DNA from: JADJOM01 sp963817435
GTDB lineage: Bacteria; Gemmatimonadota; Gemmatimonadetes; Gemmatimonadales; GWC2-71-9
Length of the DNA: 64,000 nucleotides
Direction: 5' to 3'
Assembly (NCBI GenBank): GCA_963817435.1
Contig: CAWFNY010000001.1
Span: 1,736,001 to 1,800,000 of the forward strand
The notes beneath the pieces were generated by a model. It did no database searches, had not been told where the DNA came from, and saw only the letters and a list, made by a program, of their open reading frames with translations. The position numbers and the translations under genes are program-made. Below, in pieces: positions 25,097 to 34,676 of the stretch; positions within the stretch are counted from its first letter, which is position 1; the number at the start of each line of letters is the position of its first letter.

Positions 25097-26938
25097 GTGA
25101 GCTCCCGACTCTCCCCGAACGGGCCGGATGCGCCGGCCGCGACCGGGGCGGCCCTGGCCCTGGCCCTCTGGGCCGGCCTGGTGACGGGGGCGGGGGAACT
25201 CGTCTATCTCGTCATCCGCCGTCACATCCGGCAACTGCTCCTCTTCCAGGGAAGCGACGTCAACGTCTATTGGGTCACCCCGCTGGCCGACGCGCTGCTG
25301 TTCGCGCTGCTGGTCGGGCTGCTGGCTCTCCTGGGGCGACGCTGGCCACGCGCGTTTCGACCCTCGGTCGTCGTTGGCCTGCTTGCCTTCCTGCTGACGA
25401 TCTCGATGCTGCTCCTGATCCCGCCGCTCCACCCGGCCGCGGCGGTCCTCCTTGGCGCCGGAATCGGCGTCCAGGCGAGCCGGCTGCTCCCGTCGTACCA
25501 GGCGCCGCTCGAGCGGCTGGCGCGGGTCACGCTGCCTGCCGGGCTGGCCGTGGTCGCGCTGCTGGCGGTGGCCATACCGATTGTCAGGCGGGTCGAGGAG
25601 CGACGGGCCGATCGCCGGCTGTCCGCGGCTGCGGCCGGGGCGCCGAACGTCCTGCTCATCATTCTCGATACCGTCCGCGCCTTCAATCTGAGCGCATACG
25701 GCTATCCGCTTCGCACGACTCCCGCGCTGGCGCGCTGGGCGGCTGGCGGAGTGCGGTTCAGTCACGCGTTCAGCACCGCGCCATGGACCCTGCCGTCGCA
25801 CGCGAGCATCCTGACCGGGCGCGAGGCCCACGAGCTTTCGGCCAACTGGCAGACCGCGCTCGACGGAAAGTTCCCGACCCTCGCGGAAACCCTGCGCGCC
25901 CATGGCTACAGGACCGGTGGGTTCGTGGCAAACGTGGCCTACTGCAGCAGGGAAACGGGCATCGCGCGAGGATTCACGGCATACGACGATTACGAGGTGA
26001 ATTTCGACCGGTTCGTCTCGAGCGCATCGATCACGCGCCGTATCGTGGACCCGCGCTGGGTGCGACAGATCTTCTGGGGCGGCGACATGCTGGGCCGGAA
26101 GCCCGCGCCCGTGATCAGCAAGGCCTTCCTCGACTGGGCGGGCAGGGATCGCCACCGGCCATTTTTCGCATTCCTCAACTATTACGACGCCCACGTCCCC
26201 TACCTGCCGCCGGAGCCGTATCGCAGCCGGTTCAAGGCACCGAATCAGCGGCTGGAATCCAACCTGATTCGCGAGATCAGCGACACGGCGCCATGGTCCA
26301 GGGCCCAGGTCGAGGGGCTGGAGGCGGCCTACGACGGCGCGATCTCCTACCTCGACGCCCAGATCGACAGTCTCCTCACCACGCTCGACCAGCGCGGGCT
26401 GCTCGACAACACCCTCGTGATCATCGCGGCCGATCATGGGGAGGAGTTCAACGAGCATGGTGTGATCCTGCACGGCAACAGCCTGTACCGCCCGTCTGTC
26501 GAGGTGCCGCTGATCCTCCGGTTCCCGGGCAGGGTCCCCGCCGGCGTCGCCGCCGAGACTCCCGTCAGCCTGCGCGAGATTCCCGCGACCGTGCTCGACC
26601 TGCTGGGGATCGCTGAGCCGACCTTCCCCGGGCCCTCGCTCGCGACGCTCTGGCAGGATTCGTCAGGCGCCACGGCGGACCGGCCGCTGTACTCCTCTGT
26701 CCGCCGTGCCTGGGGGCTTCCGTCGTGGTACCCCGTCGTGAATGGGGACATGATCGCCGTGGCCGACAGCGGCTTCCGGCTCATCCGGGGAGGCAACGGC
26801 ACCGAGGAGCTCTACGACCTGCGGACCGACCCGTTCGAGCGTCACAATATCCTCGGACAGCCAGGCCTGGAGGCGGCGACGGCACGGCTGCGCCACCTCC
26901 TCGATGCGGCGGGCGCCCCAGCCGTCAGGCAGCCGTGA
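25097..26938 (+). CDS. Membrane sulfatase-like protein 2 (alkaline phosphatase superfamily)
   Basis: Second tandem paralogue, also 613 residues, with the same layout: hydrophobic N-terminal region (LALALWAGLVTGAGELVYLV and further helices), then the catalytic domain beginning at NVLLIILDTVRAFNLSAYGY. The nucleophile motif is T231-L-P-S-H235 and the metal motif AADHGEEFNEHG. The GTG at 25097 gives the same N-terminal architecture as the neighbours; the longer open frame upstream overlaps the preceding gene. Acceptor or substrate is unknown; location next to glycan genes suggests it modifies or trims substituents on the polymer or lipid carrier. Confidence 0.82.
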   Translation: MSSRLSPNGPDAPAATGAALALALWAGLVTGAGELVYLVIRRHIRQLLLFQGSDVNVYWVTPLADALLFALLVGLLALLGRRWPRAFRPSVVVGLLAFLLTISMLLLIPPLHPAAAVLLGAGIGVQASRLLPSYQAPLERLARVTLPAGLAVVALLAVAIPIVRRVEERRADRRLSAAAAGAPNVLLIILDTVRAFNLSAYGYPLRTTPALARWAAGGVRFSHAFSTAPWTLPSHASILTGREAHELSANWQTALDGKFPTLAETLRAHGYRTGGFVANVAYCSRETGIARGFTAYDDYEVNFDRFVSSASITRRIVDPRWVRQIFWGGDMLGRKPAPVISKAFLDWAGRDRHRPFFAFLNYYDAHVPYLPPEPYRSRFKAPNQRLESNLIREISDTAPWSRAQVEGLEAAYDGAISYLDAQIDSLLTTLDQRGLLDNTLVIIAADHGEEFNEHGVILHGNSLYRPSVEVPLILRFPGRVPAGVAAETPVSLREIPATVLDLLGIAEPTFPGPSLATLWQDSSGATADRPLYSSVRRAWGLPSWYPVVNGDMIAVADSGFRLIRGGNGTEELYDLRTDPFERHNILGQPGLEAATARLRHLLDAAGAPAVRQP

Positions 26939-28746
26939 CCGCCACCTCCCCCACACTGCCGGCCATCACGCGCGGCCAGGCCCTGCGCTTTGCGGCATGG
27001 TGCGGGCTGCTCACCGGCCTCGGCGAACTGACCCACGCCGGGCTCCGCAAGTTCGTGCACCACCTGCCCCTCTTCCGGCCGCCGGAGATCATCTGGATGA
27101 CGCCGGCGATGACCGCGCTGATGTTCGCCGGGGTCGTCCTGCTGCTGATCGGAGCGGACCGTGGTCGCGGACGGATCCTGCGCGGGCCGGTGGTCGTGGG
27201 CCTCTGCCTCGGGCTGGCCATCCTCTCCGGACTCTGGCTGCTGCCCCGCCTGCACCGCGGCGCGAGCCTGCTGCTCGCGGCCGGCATCGCGTTCCGGCTG
27301 GCCGCGCCGGGAGCCAGGCTGCTGCCGGCACTCGATCGTCTGGCCCGGCGCACGCTGCCGGTGCTGCTCGCCGCCGTCGCGCTCGCCGCCGTCGTACCGC
27401 TGGTGCGCGACCGCATCGCCGAACGCCGGGCGATCGCCGCCCTTCCGGCCGCAAGAGCGGATGCACCCAACGTGCTCCTGATCATCCTCGATACCGTTCG
27501 GGCGATGAGCCTGAGCCTCTACGGCTATCCACGCCCGACCACCCCGGAGCTGGAGCGGTTCGCGGCGAAGGGCGTGCTCTTCACCCAGGCGATCTCCCCC
27601 GCGCCATGGACGCTCCCTTCGCATGCGAGCATGTTCACCGGCCGGGAGGCGCACGAATTGTCGACCGACTGGTATGTGCCCCTGGACTCGACCTACCCCA
27701 CGCTCGCGGAGCAGTTGCGCGACGCCGGCTACAACACGGCCGGTTTCAGCGGGAACGTCTGGTATGCCAGCCGGGAAATGGGACTCGGCCGCGGCTTCGT
27801 TCATTTCGAGGACTACCGCCGTTCGCTGGCGGAGCTGGGGATGAGCGCCTCGATTCTGCGGGTGATCCGGGGGGAATTCGTCCGCCGACTCGGCCGCGAA
27901 GACGACATGCCCGACCGGAAGTCGGCCGCGGACATCAACCACGACTTCCTCGGCTGGCTCGACGCGAATGGGCATCGGCCCTTCTTCACGTTTCTGAACT
28001 ACTACGACGCCCATACGCCGTACCTCCCGCCCGAATCGTTCGCCGGGCAGTTCCACGCCGGTCCCGAGCGGCTCTCCCATGCCCCTGACCGGACCAGCGC
28101 CACGGCACCGCCTGACTCGGCGCGGGTGAAAGCCGCCCGGGACTCCTACGAGGCGGCGATCGCGTACCTCGACCACGAGCTTAGGCAGCTGTTCACCGAG
28201 CTGGAGCGTCGCGGCGCGCTGGAGAACACCCTGGTCATCGTCACGGCGGACCACGGGGAGGAGTTCTTCGAACACGGCGTGCCCGAGCACGGCAACAGTC
28301 TCTATCTGCCCTCTGTCCACGTGCCCCTGATGATCGTGTGGCCACACCACGTCCCGGCCGGCCAGCGGGTGACTGCTCCGGTCGGCGCCCGGCAGATCGC
28401 AGCCACAGTCATGGATCTCGCCGGTCTGGGCGCGCGGTCGCCCTTCCCGGGGCCCTCGCTGACCCATGACTGGCTGACCCCGGACTCCGCGCCGGAGCCA
28501 CCCATCTTCAACCAGCTCGGTCATGCGACGGGACTGCCGGCGTGGTATCCCGTGAGCAAGGGCGACATGTTCGCGGTGCTGTTCGGCGGCCTGCGCTACA
28601 TCCGCAACGGCGATGGCACGTCCGAACTCTACGACTTCGATCACGACCCCACGGAGCAGTTCAATCTCGCCGGAGATTCAGCCCACCAGTCCGGACTGAC
28701 CCGCCTGACCCAACTGGTGGACAGCATCCGGCCCCGCCAGCCATGA
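26935..28746 (+). CDS. Membrane sulfatase-like protein 3 (alkaline phosphatase superfamily)
   Basis: Third tandem paralogue, 603 residues, starting inside the stop of the second copy (GTGA). Several N-terminal helices precede NVLLIILDTVRAMSLSLYGY; the nucleophile motif is T226-L-P-S-H230 and the metal motif TADHGEEFFEHG. NYYDAHTPYLPPE is shared with copy 2. The tight coupling of copies 2 and 3 argues they act together, for instance with different positional specificity on the same glycan. Fold assignment is firm; reaction is inferred. Confidence 0.82.
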   Translation: MTATSPTLPAITRGQALRFAAWCGLLTGLGELTHAGLRKFVHHLPLFRPPEIIWMTPAMTALMFAGVVLLLIGADRGRGRILRGPVVVGLCLGLAILSGLWLLPRLHRGASLLLAAGIAFRLAAPGARLLPALDRLARRTLPVLLAAVALAAVVPLVRDRIAERRAIAALPAARADAPNVLLIILDTVRAMSLSLYGYPRPTTPELERFAAKGVLFTQAISPAPWTLPSHASMFTGREAHELSTDWYVPLDSTYPTLAEQLRDAGYNTAGFSGNVWYASREMGLGRGFVHFEDYRRSLAELGMSASILRVIRGEFVRRLGREDDMPDRKSAADINHDFLGWLDANGHRPFFTFLNYYDAHTPYLPPESFAGQFHAGPERLSHAPDRTSATAPPDSARVKAARDSYEAAIAYLDHELRQLFTELERRGALENTLVIVTADHGEEFFEHGVPEHGNSLYLPSVHVPLMIVWPHHVPAGQRVTAPVGARQIAATVMDLAGLGARSPFPGPSLTHDWLTPDSAPEPPIFNQLGHATGLPAWYPVSKGDMFAVLFGGLRYIRNGDGTSELYDFDHDPTEQFNLAGDSAHQSGLTRLTQLVDSIRPRQP

Positions 28747-28823
28747 GCGACCACCGATCCGCTGCATCGGACGGCCTGGTGCGGGCGAAGCGCACCCCGC
28801 CCGCGGCGGTCAGGTAACAGCCC

Positions 28824-30875
28824 ATGTCCGGCTTCCTGCTCCCACTCCTCCTCATCGCACTCGCCGCCGCCGCGGGCGCGGCGTGGTGGCTGGCGCGCCA
28901 CGGAGCGGGGAGATCGGGTTTCTTCATCGCACTGCTCATCGCCGGGCAGGCGGCGCTCCTGCAGCTCGAGGAGATGGGACCGCGGGTCGCGTACCAGCAC
29001 CTGCGGCCGCTGTCGAGGATGTGGGCCGAACGGCCCGCCGCACTCGCGTTCGTCCTGCTGCAGGCCGTGGTGGTGCTCATCGGGCTCTGGCGGGAACGGG
29101 CCGCTCTGGCGGCGCTCCTGCGCGGCATTCCTCGCCGCGCCGGCCTCGCGGCCTGCGTGGTGACCGTGTTCCTGGGCAGCGCGACACTGTCGCGCAGCCC
29201 GGTCATTTACGTCGAAGAACTCGTAACCGCGACGTTGTGTCAGGCGCTCGCCCTGATGACCGTCGTCCTGGCGATCCTGGCGATCCCCGGCTCCGCAGCC
29301 TCCAGCATCGCCGCCCGGGTGGATGCCCTGCTCGGCGATCCCTCGGATCAGGAGCCGGCCGCCGCGCCGGGGCTCGACCGGTTCGCGATCGTGCTCGCGG
29401 TCTGGGTCACCCTGATCGCCATCGCCCTGAACCGGCTGGCCTACCAGGGTCATCCCCACGTGCCGGACGAGGTCGCCTACCTCTTCCATGCGAAGTATTT
29501 CGCCAAGGGACTGCTCTGGCTGCCGCCACCGCGGGTGCCGGCCGCGTTCGACATCGACCTCCTGACGCTCGAGCCGACGCGCTGGTTCTCACCGGTACCT
29601 CCGGGCTGGCCGGCGATGCTCGCCGTCGGCGAGGTCCTCGGCGTGCCGTCGCTCGTGAACCCGGTCCTCGCGGGCGTGAACGTCCTGCTCGCCTATCTGC
29701 TGCTGCTCGAACTGTACGATCGCCGGACGGCACGCACCGCCCTGCTGCTGCTGGCCGTCTCGCCGTGGCACCTGCTCCTGGCCATGAGCTACATGAACCA
29801 CACCTTCACCTTCACCGCGGCACTCGTCGCCGGGCTCGGCGTGGCCCGCAGCAGGCGCGGTGCGCGGGTGTGGTGGCCCCTCGCGGCCGGCGCGGGCGCG
29901 GGTGTGGTGAGCCTGATCCGGCCGCTCGAGGGCATGATCGTCGCGAGCCTGCTCGGCCTGTGGGCACTCGCGCCGCGCAACCGGCGCTGGGACCTGGTCC
30001 CCGCCATCGCTTTCAGCATCGGTACGCTCGTCGTCGGGGGACTCGTCTTTCCCTACAACAAGGCGCTGACGGGCGACCCGAAGGTGTTCCCGATCATGCA
30101 GTACACGGACAGTCACTACGGCCCGGGTACCAACGCGCTCGGATTCGGCCCGAATCGCGGACTCGGATGGGGCGGACTCGACCCATTGCCGGGGCACGGG
30201 CCACTGGACGTGATGATCAACGCGAACCTGAACGGCACCAGCGTGAACCTCGAGCTGCTCGGCTGGGCCACCGGCTCGCTGCTGCCGCTCGCGTTCCTGC
30301 TCTTCCTGCTGCCCTGGCGTCGCGGCGACCGGTTCATGCTGGCGATGATCGGCGGCGTCGTCGGCGCGCACACCTTCTACTGGTTCAGTGGCGGACCGGA
30401 TTTCGGGGCCCGCTACTGGTACCTGATTCTCCTGCCCTGCCTCGGTCTCGCGGCGAGCGCGATCCGGACACTTGATCGCACGGCGACGGGAGCGGGCCGC
30501 GCCACGCTCGCGGCGCTCGCGCTCAGCTGGTCCGCCCTGTTCACCTTCCTCCCCTGGCGCGCATCCGACAAGTACTACCATTACCGCGGGATGCGCCCCG
30601 ACATCCGGACCCTCGCCCGCACCCATGACTTCGGAGCGAGCCTGGTCCTGATTCGCGGCAACCGGCACCCGGATTACCACTCGGCGGCGACCTACAACCC
30701 GCTCGACCTCGACGCCCCGCAGCCGATCTACGCGTGGGATCGCGACTCGACCACCCGTGCCGAGGTGCTCCGTGCCTATCCCGGAAGGAAGATCTGGTAC
30801 GTGGATGGTCCGACCGTAACCGGGAACGGTTACGTGATCGCCGCGGGACCGGTCGCCAACCCAGCGTCGCCGTGA
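28824..30875 (+). CDS. GT-C family membrane glycosyltransferase (ArnT/PMT-like)
   Basis: A 683-residue polytopic membrane protein. After four or so N-terminal helices comes the extracytoplasmic acidic loop VPDEVAYLFHAKYFAKG, similar to the catalytic D-E of GT-C enzymes that use polyprenyl-phosphate sugars, then many helices with family-like segments (RTARTALLLLAVSPWHLL, RPLEGMIVASLLGLW). The family transfers a sugar from a lipid-phosphate donor on the outer face of the membrane. The gene is 77 bp after the sulfatase-like triplet and overlaps the SDR gene, fitting a glycan-decoration unit. Confidence 0.75.
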   Translation: MSGFLLPLLLIALAAAAGAAWWLARHGAGRSGFFIALLIAGQAALLQLEEMGPRVAYQHLRPLSRMWAERPAALAFVLLQAVVVLIGLWRERAALAALLRGIPRRAGLAACVVTVFLGSATLSRSPVIYVEELVTATLCQALALMTVVLAILAIPGSAASSIAARVDALLGDPSDQEPAAAPGLDRFAIVLAVWVTLIAIALNRLAYQGHPHVPDEVAYLFHAKYFAKGLLWLPPPRVPAAFDIDLLTLEPTRWFSPVPPGWPAMLAVGEVLGVPSLVNPVLAGVNVLLAYLLLLELYDRRTARTALLLLAVSPWHLLLAMSYMNHTFTFTAALVAGLGVARSRRGARVWWPLAAGAGAGVVSLIRPLEGMIVASLLGLWALAPRNRRWDLVPAIAFSIGTLVVGGLVFPYNKALTGDPKVFPIMQYTDSHYGPGTNALGFGPNRGLGWGGLDPLPGHGPLDVMINANLNGTSVNLELLGWATGSLLPLAFLLFLLPWRRGDRFMLAMIGGVVGAHTFYWFSGGPDFGARYWYLILLPCLGLAASAIRTLDRTATGAGRATLAALALSWSALFTFLPWRASDKYYHYRGMRPDIRTLARTHDFGASLVLIRGNRHPDYHSAATYNPLDLDAPQPIYAWDRDSTTRAEVLRAYPGRKIWYVDGPTVTGNGYVIAAGPVANPASP

Positions 30876-31861
30876 CCTCGGTGACTCCCCTGCGGGCCTA
30901 CTCCGGCGTGCGTGCCGTGGTGCTCGGCGCTTCGGGGTTCGTCGGTCGCTGGGTTGCCCGCGCCTTGAGCGAGTCGGGCGCCGACCTGCACGCGGTCGTT
31001 CGACTTCCCGCGGATGCGGAACCCGTGTTCTCGGCCTACGGGATTGACGCTGACCTGCACGCGGCGGATCTCACGGATCTCGAGGGAACCCGCCTGCTGC
31101 TGCTGCGTCTCGCGCCCACTATCGTATTCAATTGTGCGGGATACGGCGTGGATCCCGGGGAGAGGAGCGAGGCCGACGAGCGAATCGCCACGATCTTGAA
31201 CAGCGGGCTGCCCGGACTCGCCGCCGAGACACTCGCAACCACGCCTGCGGATGGCTGGCGAGGACGGCGGATCGTGCACGCGGGGACCGTCCTCGAGTAT
31301 GGCAATATCGGCGGCCACCTCGAGGAGACATCCGTCGCGGCCCCGTTCGAATTCTATGGTCGCACCAAGCTGGCCGGCACTCACCGTCTCTCGGCGGCTT
31401 GCCAATCGACTGGCACCGAGGGCGTGACGGCGCGTCTCTTTCAGGTCTACGGTCCGGGCGAGCACGAAGGCCGGCTGCTGCCGACGCTCATCGAGGGGCG
31501 ACACCACTCCGCGCCGCTGAGCCAGTCCGTGGGGACACAGCGGAAGGACTTCACCTATGTTGGGGACGTCGCGGAGGGGCTGCTCCGGCTCGGGCTGACG
31601 GCGGGTCCCCCCGGGGAGATCGTAAATCTGGCGACCGGCCGGCTGGCCACCGTCAGGGAGTTCGTCGAGACGGCGGCACACCTCTTGCGACTTGACCCGG
31701 GCAGATTGAAATTCGAGAAGCCATTACCCGACAATGAGTTGCAACACCTGGAGGTGGCCATCGGTCGCCTCCGGGAGCTCACTTGCTGGGAGCCCTCTAT
31801 AGACGTGGCGGAGGGAATTCGCAGGACGCTGGACTTCCTCGATCGCACCGGCAACGGATAG
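30872..31861 (+). CDS. NAD-dependent epimerase/dehydratase (SDR)
   Basis: A 329-residue extended SDR: cofactor motif VVLGASGFVGRWVARAL near residue 16 and catalytic YGRTK. The RKDFTYVGDVAEGLL segment is typical of nucleotide-sugar 4-reductases/epimerases. The GTG start lies in the stop of the GT-C gene (GTGA). Given rfbF, rfbG and a sugar C-methyltransferase just downstream, it is a good candidate for the 4-keto reductase of a CDP-6-deoxyhexose, but this is inferred from position. Confidence 0.8.
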   Translation: MTSVTPLRAYSGVRAVVLGASGFVGRWVARALSESGADLHAVVRLPADAEPVFSAYGIDADLHAADLTDLEGTRLLLLRLAPTIVFNCAGYGVDPGERSEADERIATILNSGLPGLAAETLATTPADGWRGRRIVHAGTVLEYGNIGGHLEETSVAAPFEFYGRTKLAGTHRLSAACQSTGTEGVTARLFQVYGPGEHEGRLLPTLIEGRHHSAPLSQSVGTQRKDFTYVGDVAEGLLRLGLTAGPPGEIVNLATGRLATVREFVETAAHLLRLDPGRLKFEKPLPDNELQHLEVAIGRLRELTCWEPSIDVAEGIRRTLDFLDRTGNG

Positions 31862-31869
31862 GGAAAGCC

Positions 31870-32658
31870 ATGGGCCACCCGCAGACACCCGTCAGTGCCC
31901 AGCCGCAGTGGCTGTCGCTGGCGGTCCCGTGCTACAACGAGGAAGACTCGCTGCGGAACACCGCCACCCGGCTGGTGCACGCCTTTCGCGAGCGGAACCT
32001 CGGGCTGGAGCTTGTGCTGGTCGACAACGGCTCCCGGGATCGCACCGGTGCGATCATCGATGAGCTGATCGCCGAAGGGCTGCCGGTGATCAAGGAGACC
32101 GTGACGGTCAATCAGGGCTACGGCTACGGCGTGCTGCGGGGACTCACCCGCTGCCGCGCCCCATTCGTGGGGTTCATCTGCGCCGACGGACAGGTGGAGG
32201 CGGTGGACGTCGCGAAGCTGTTCGAGATCGCGGCCAATGCCAAGTCACCCAAGCTGGTGAAGGTGCGGCGGCGGTTCCGGATGGACGGCCTGGTCCGCAA
32301 GTTCGTCTCGATCGGTTACAACGGGTTCGCCAACCTGCTCTTCGGCGGCCTCGGCACCATCGACATCAACGGCAATCCCAAGATCTTCCCGCGGGCCTAC
32401 TACGAGCGGATGAACCTCAATTCCCACGACTGGTTCCTCGACGCCGAGGTCATGATCAAGGCGCGCCGGCTGGATCTGCCGGTGTTCGAGATGAACGTGC
32501 TCGGGCAGATGCGCGAGGGAGGCAGCTCGAACGTCCGCGCCTCCACCGTGTGGGAGTTCCTCGTCAACCTGGCGCGGGCGCGGTTCGGCCGCCTCGGCCC
32601 GCCGCCCTCGACTACCGATCTTCCCGCGCGGGACCGTGCCCCCGTGGCGCGTTCCTGA
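31870..32658 (+). CDS. Glycosyltransferase family 2
   Basis: A 262-residue GT2 with LSLAVPCYNEEDSLRNTATR, VDNGSRDRTG and the acid motif ICADGQ in place of the classical DxD. The mid region HDWFLDAEVMIKARRL resembles polyprenyl-phosphate sugar synthases. AGGGA precedes the ATG. It sits between the SDR and the C-methyltransferase with gaps of 5-8 bases, so it is part of the same transcript. Sugar specificity is not readable. Confidence 0.83.
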   Translation: MGHPQTPVSAQPQWLSLAVPCYNEEDSLRNTATRLVHAFRERNLGLELVLVDNGSRDRTGAIIDELIAEGLPVIKETVTVNQGYGYGVLRGLTRCRAPFVGFICADGQVEAVDVAKLFEIAANAKSPKLVKVRRRFRMDGLVRKFVSIGYNGFANLLFGGLGTIDINGNPKIFPRAYYERMNLNSHDWFLDAEVMIKARRLDLPVFEMNVLGQMREGGSSNVRASTVWEFLVNLARARFGRLGPPPSTTDLPARDRAPVARS

Positions 32659-32663
32659 GACTC

Positions 32664-33902
32664 ATGAGCCATCATCTTCGCACCACCTGCCGCGGCTGCG
32701 GGGGCGCTGACCTCGCGCGGTTCCTGGAACTCGGGCCGCAGCCGCTCGCCAACGCCTTCCTGCGCAGCCCCGAGGAGTTCGCCAGCGAGGCGAAGTACAC
32801 GCTCGACGTGTATCTCTGCGAGCAGTGTTCCCTGGTGCAGTTGCTGGACGTGATCGATCCCGAGGTGCTGTTCCGGGACTACATCTACATGACCGGGACC
32901 TCGTCCACGATCGCGGCCCACAACGTCGCATACGCCGGACGGGTCATCGAACTTCTCGGACTGGGCCCCAAGGATCTGGTTGTGGAGGCCGCGAGCAACG
33001 ACGGCAGTCTGCTCAAGTGCTTCAAGGCCGGCGGCGTCCGGACGCTGGGCGTCGAGCCGGCGCGCAACATCGCGGCGATGGCACGCTCCGCCGGGATCGA
33101 GACCGTCGAGGAATTCTTCGGCGAGGCGACGGCGAAGGCGTTGCGCGCGGCGCATGGCCCCGCCCGGGCGGTCATCGGGAACAACGTCCTGGCCCATGTC
33201 GATGACACCCAGGACTTCCTGCGGGGTGGCGCCGCGCTCCTCGCCGATGACGGGCTGCTGATCACCGAAGTGCCGGGTCTGCCGGAGTTCATGGACCGGC
33301 TCGAATACGATACCGTCTACCACGAACACCTCTGCTACTTCTCGGTCACGGCGCTGATGCGTCTGTGCGAGGAAGTGGGGCTGCGCATCGTGCGGATCGA
33401 CCACATGCCGGTCCATGGCGGCAGCCTGCGGATGTACGCCGGCCTCGCCGGCCGGCACCCCGACCATGCCCCGGCGGTCCGGGCCGAGGCGGAGCAGGAG
33501 CGGGCCCATGGCCTCACCACGCTGCCGCGCTTCCTGCAGTTCGCGCGGGACGTGCAGGAGAACCGGCGACAGGTCGTGACCCTGCTCGAGGAACTGAAGC
33601 AGGAAGGCAAGACGGTCGCGGGCTACGGCGCCCCGGCGAAGGGCAACACGCTGCTCAACTATTGCGGCATCGATACCCGGCTGCTGCCCTATACCGTGGA
33701 CAAGTCGCCGCTCAAGGTCGGCAAGTACACCCCGGGGATGCACATTCCGGTGCTCCCGGTGGAGACGCTGCTGGAGCGGCAGCCCGACTACGTCCTGATT
33801 CTGGCGTGGAATTTCGCCGGCGAGATCATGTCGCAGCAGCAGGAATATCAGCGACGTGGCGGCCGGTTCATCGTGCCCATTCCGACTCCGACCATCTACT
33901 GA
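32664..33902 (+). CDS. Sugar C-methyltransferase (TylC3-like)
   Basis: A 412-residue enzyme of the NDP-hexose C-methyltransferase family. It has the N-terminal zinc site (C9-x2-C12, C52-x2-C55), a SAM-binding domain (VVEAASNDGSLL), the YHEHLCYFS motif with the family's catalytic-type His/Tyr residues, and the C-terminal Rossmann-like domain (VAGYGAPAKGNTLLNYCGI). These enzymes place a methyl branch, usually at C-3, on a 4-keto-6-deoxy nucleotide sugar. Directly followed by rfbF and rfbG, so the substrate is probably CDP-4-keto-6-deoxyglucose. Confidence 0.9.
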   Translation: MSHHLRTTCRGCGGADLARFLELGPQPLANAFLRSPEEFASEAKYTLDVYLCEQCSLVQLLDVIDPEVLFRDYIYMTGTSSTIAAHNVAYAGRVIELLGLGPKDLVVEAASNDGSLLKCFKAGGVRTLGVEPARNIAAMARSAGIETVEEFFGEATAKALRAAHGPARAVIGNNVLAHVDDTQDFLRGGAALLADDGLLITEVPGLPEFMDRLEYDTVYHEHLCYFSVTALMRLCEEVGLRIVRIDHMPVHGGSLRMYAGLAGRHPDHAPAVRAEAEQERAHGLTTLPRFLQFARDVQENRRQVVTLLEELKQEGKTVAGYGAPAKGNTLLNYCGIDTRLLPYTVDKSPLKVGKYTPGMHIPVLPVETLLERQPDYVLILAWNFAGEIMSQQQEYQRRGGRFIVPIPTPTIY

Positions 33903-33905
33903 CCG

Positions 33906-34676
33906 ATGGAAGTCATCATCCTCGCCGGCGGGCGCGGCACCCGCATCGCGGAAGAATCGGCGACCCGGCCCAAGCCGATGGTCGAGATCGGCGGCCGGCC
34001 GCTGCTCTGGCACATCCTGAACATCTACGCCAGCCATGGACACACCGACTTCCTCGTGGCGTGCGGCTACAAGAGCGAGATCATCAAAGAGTATTTCCAC
34101 AACTTCATCGTCCACAACAGCGACTACGTCATCGACTTCCGCTCCGGCAAGCTCGAGTACGTCAATCCGCACGGGCTGGACTGGCGGGTCGCGGTCGTGG
34201 ATACCGGTCTCGACACCATGACCGGCGGGCGCATCCTTCGGCTCAAGCCGCTGGTGCGTGGCCAGACTTTCATGGCGACCTACGGCGATGGGGTGGGCAA
34301 CGTGGACATCACCGCGCTCGTCGCGTTTCACCGGGCGCATGGCAGGCTCGCCACCGTCACCGCGGTGCGTCCGCCGTCCCGATTCGGCGGGCTGGTGCTC
34401 GAAGGGGGCGCGGTTCGGGAGTTCTCGGAGAAGCCGCAAACCGGCGAAGGCTGGATCAATGGCGGGTTTTTCGTCTTCGAGCGCGGCGTCTTCGACTACC
34501 TGACCGACGACACGACCATCCTCGAGCGTGAGCCGCTCGAACGCCTGGCGGCGGACGGCCAGCTGATGGCATTCGAGCACACCGGGTTCTGGCAGCCGAT
34601 GGATACCCTTCGCGAGAAGCAGCTCCTCGAGACGCTCTGGAGCAGCGGGAACGCCCCCTGGAAGACCTGGCCATGA
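33906..34676 (+). CDS. rfbF: Glucose-1-phosphate cytidylyltransferase
   Basis: A 256-residue nucleotidyltransferase with the LAGGRGTR loop (6-13), RPKPMVEIGGRPLLWHI and SEIIKEYFHNFIVHNSDY, all characteristic of RfbF. It makes CDP-glucose from CTP and glucose-1-phosphate, the first step to CDP-6-deoxyhexoses. It overlaps rfbG (ATGA) and follows the C-methyltransferase by three bases; length is normal for the family. Confidence 0.94.
   Translation: MEVIILAGGRGTRIAEESATRPKPMVEIGGRPLLWHILNIYASHGHTDFLVACGYKSEIIKEYFHNFIVHNSDYVIDFRSGKLEYVNPHGLDWRVAVVDTGLDTMTGGRILRLKPLVRGQTFMATYGDGVGNVDITALVAFHRAHGRLATVTAVRPPSRFGGLVLEGGAVREFSEKPQTGEGWINGGFFVFERGVFDYLTDDTTILEREPLERLAADGQLMAFEHTGFWQPMDTLREKQLLETLWSSGNAPWKTWP

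Noticed and set aside
26842..28644. 600-residue minus-strand open frame
   Set aside because: Antisense to the third sulfatase-like gene, whose motifs are unmistakable; no recognisable domain.
28542..28817. Small plus-strand frame between the third sulfatase-like gene and the GT-C gene
   Set aside because: Almost all of it overlaps the sulfatase-like gene in another frame and it lacks a ribosome site.
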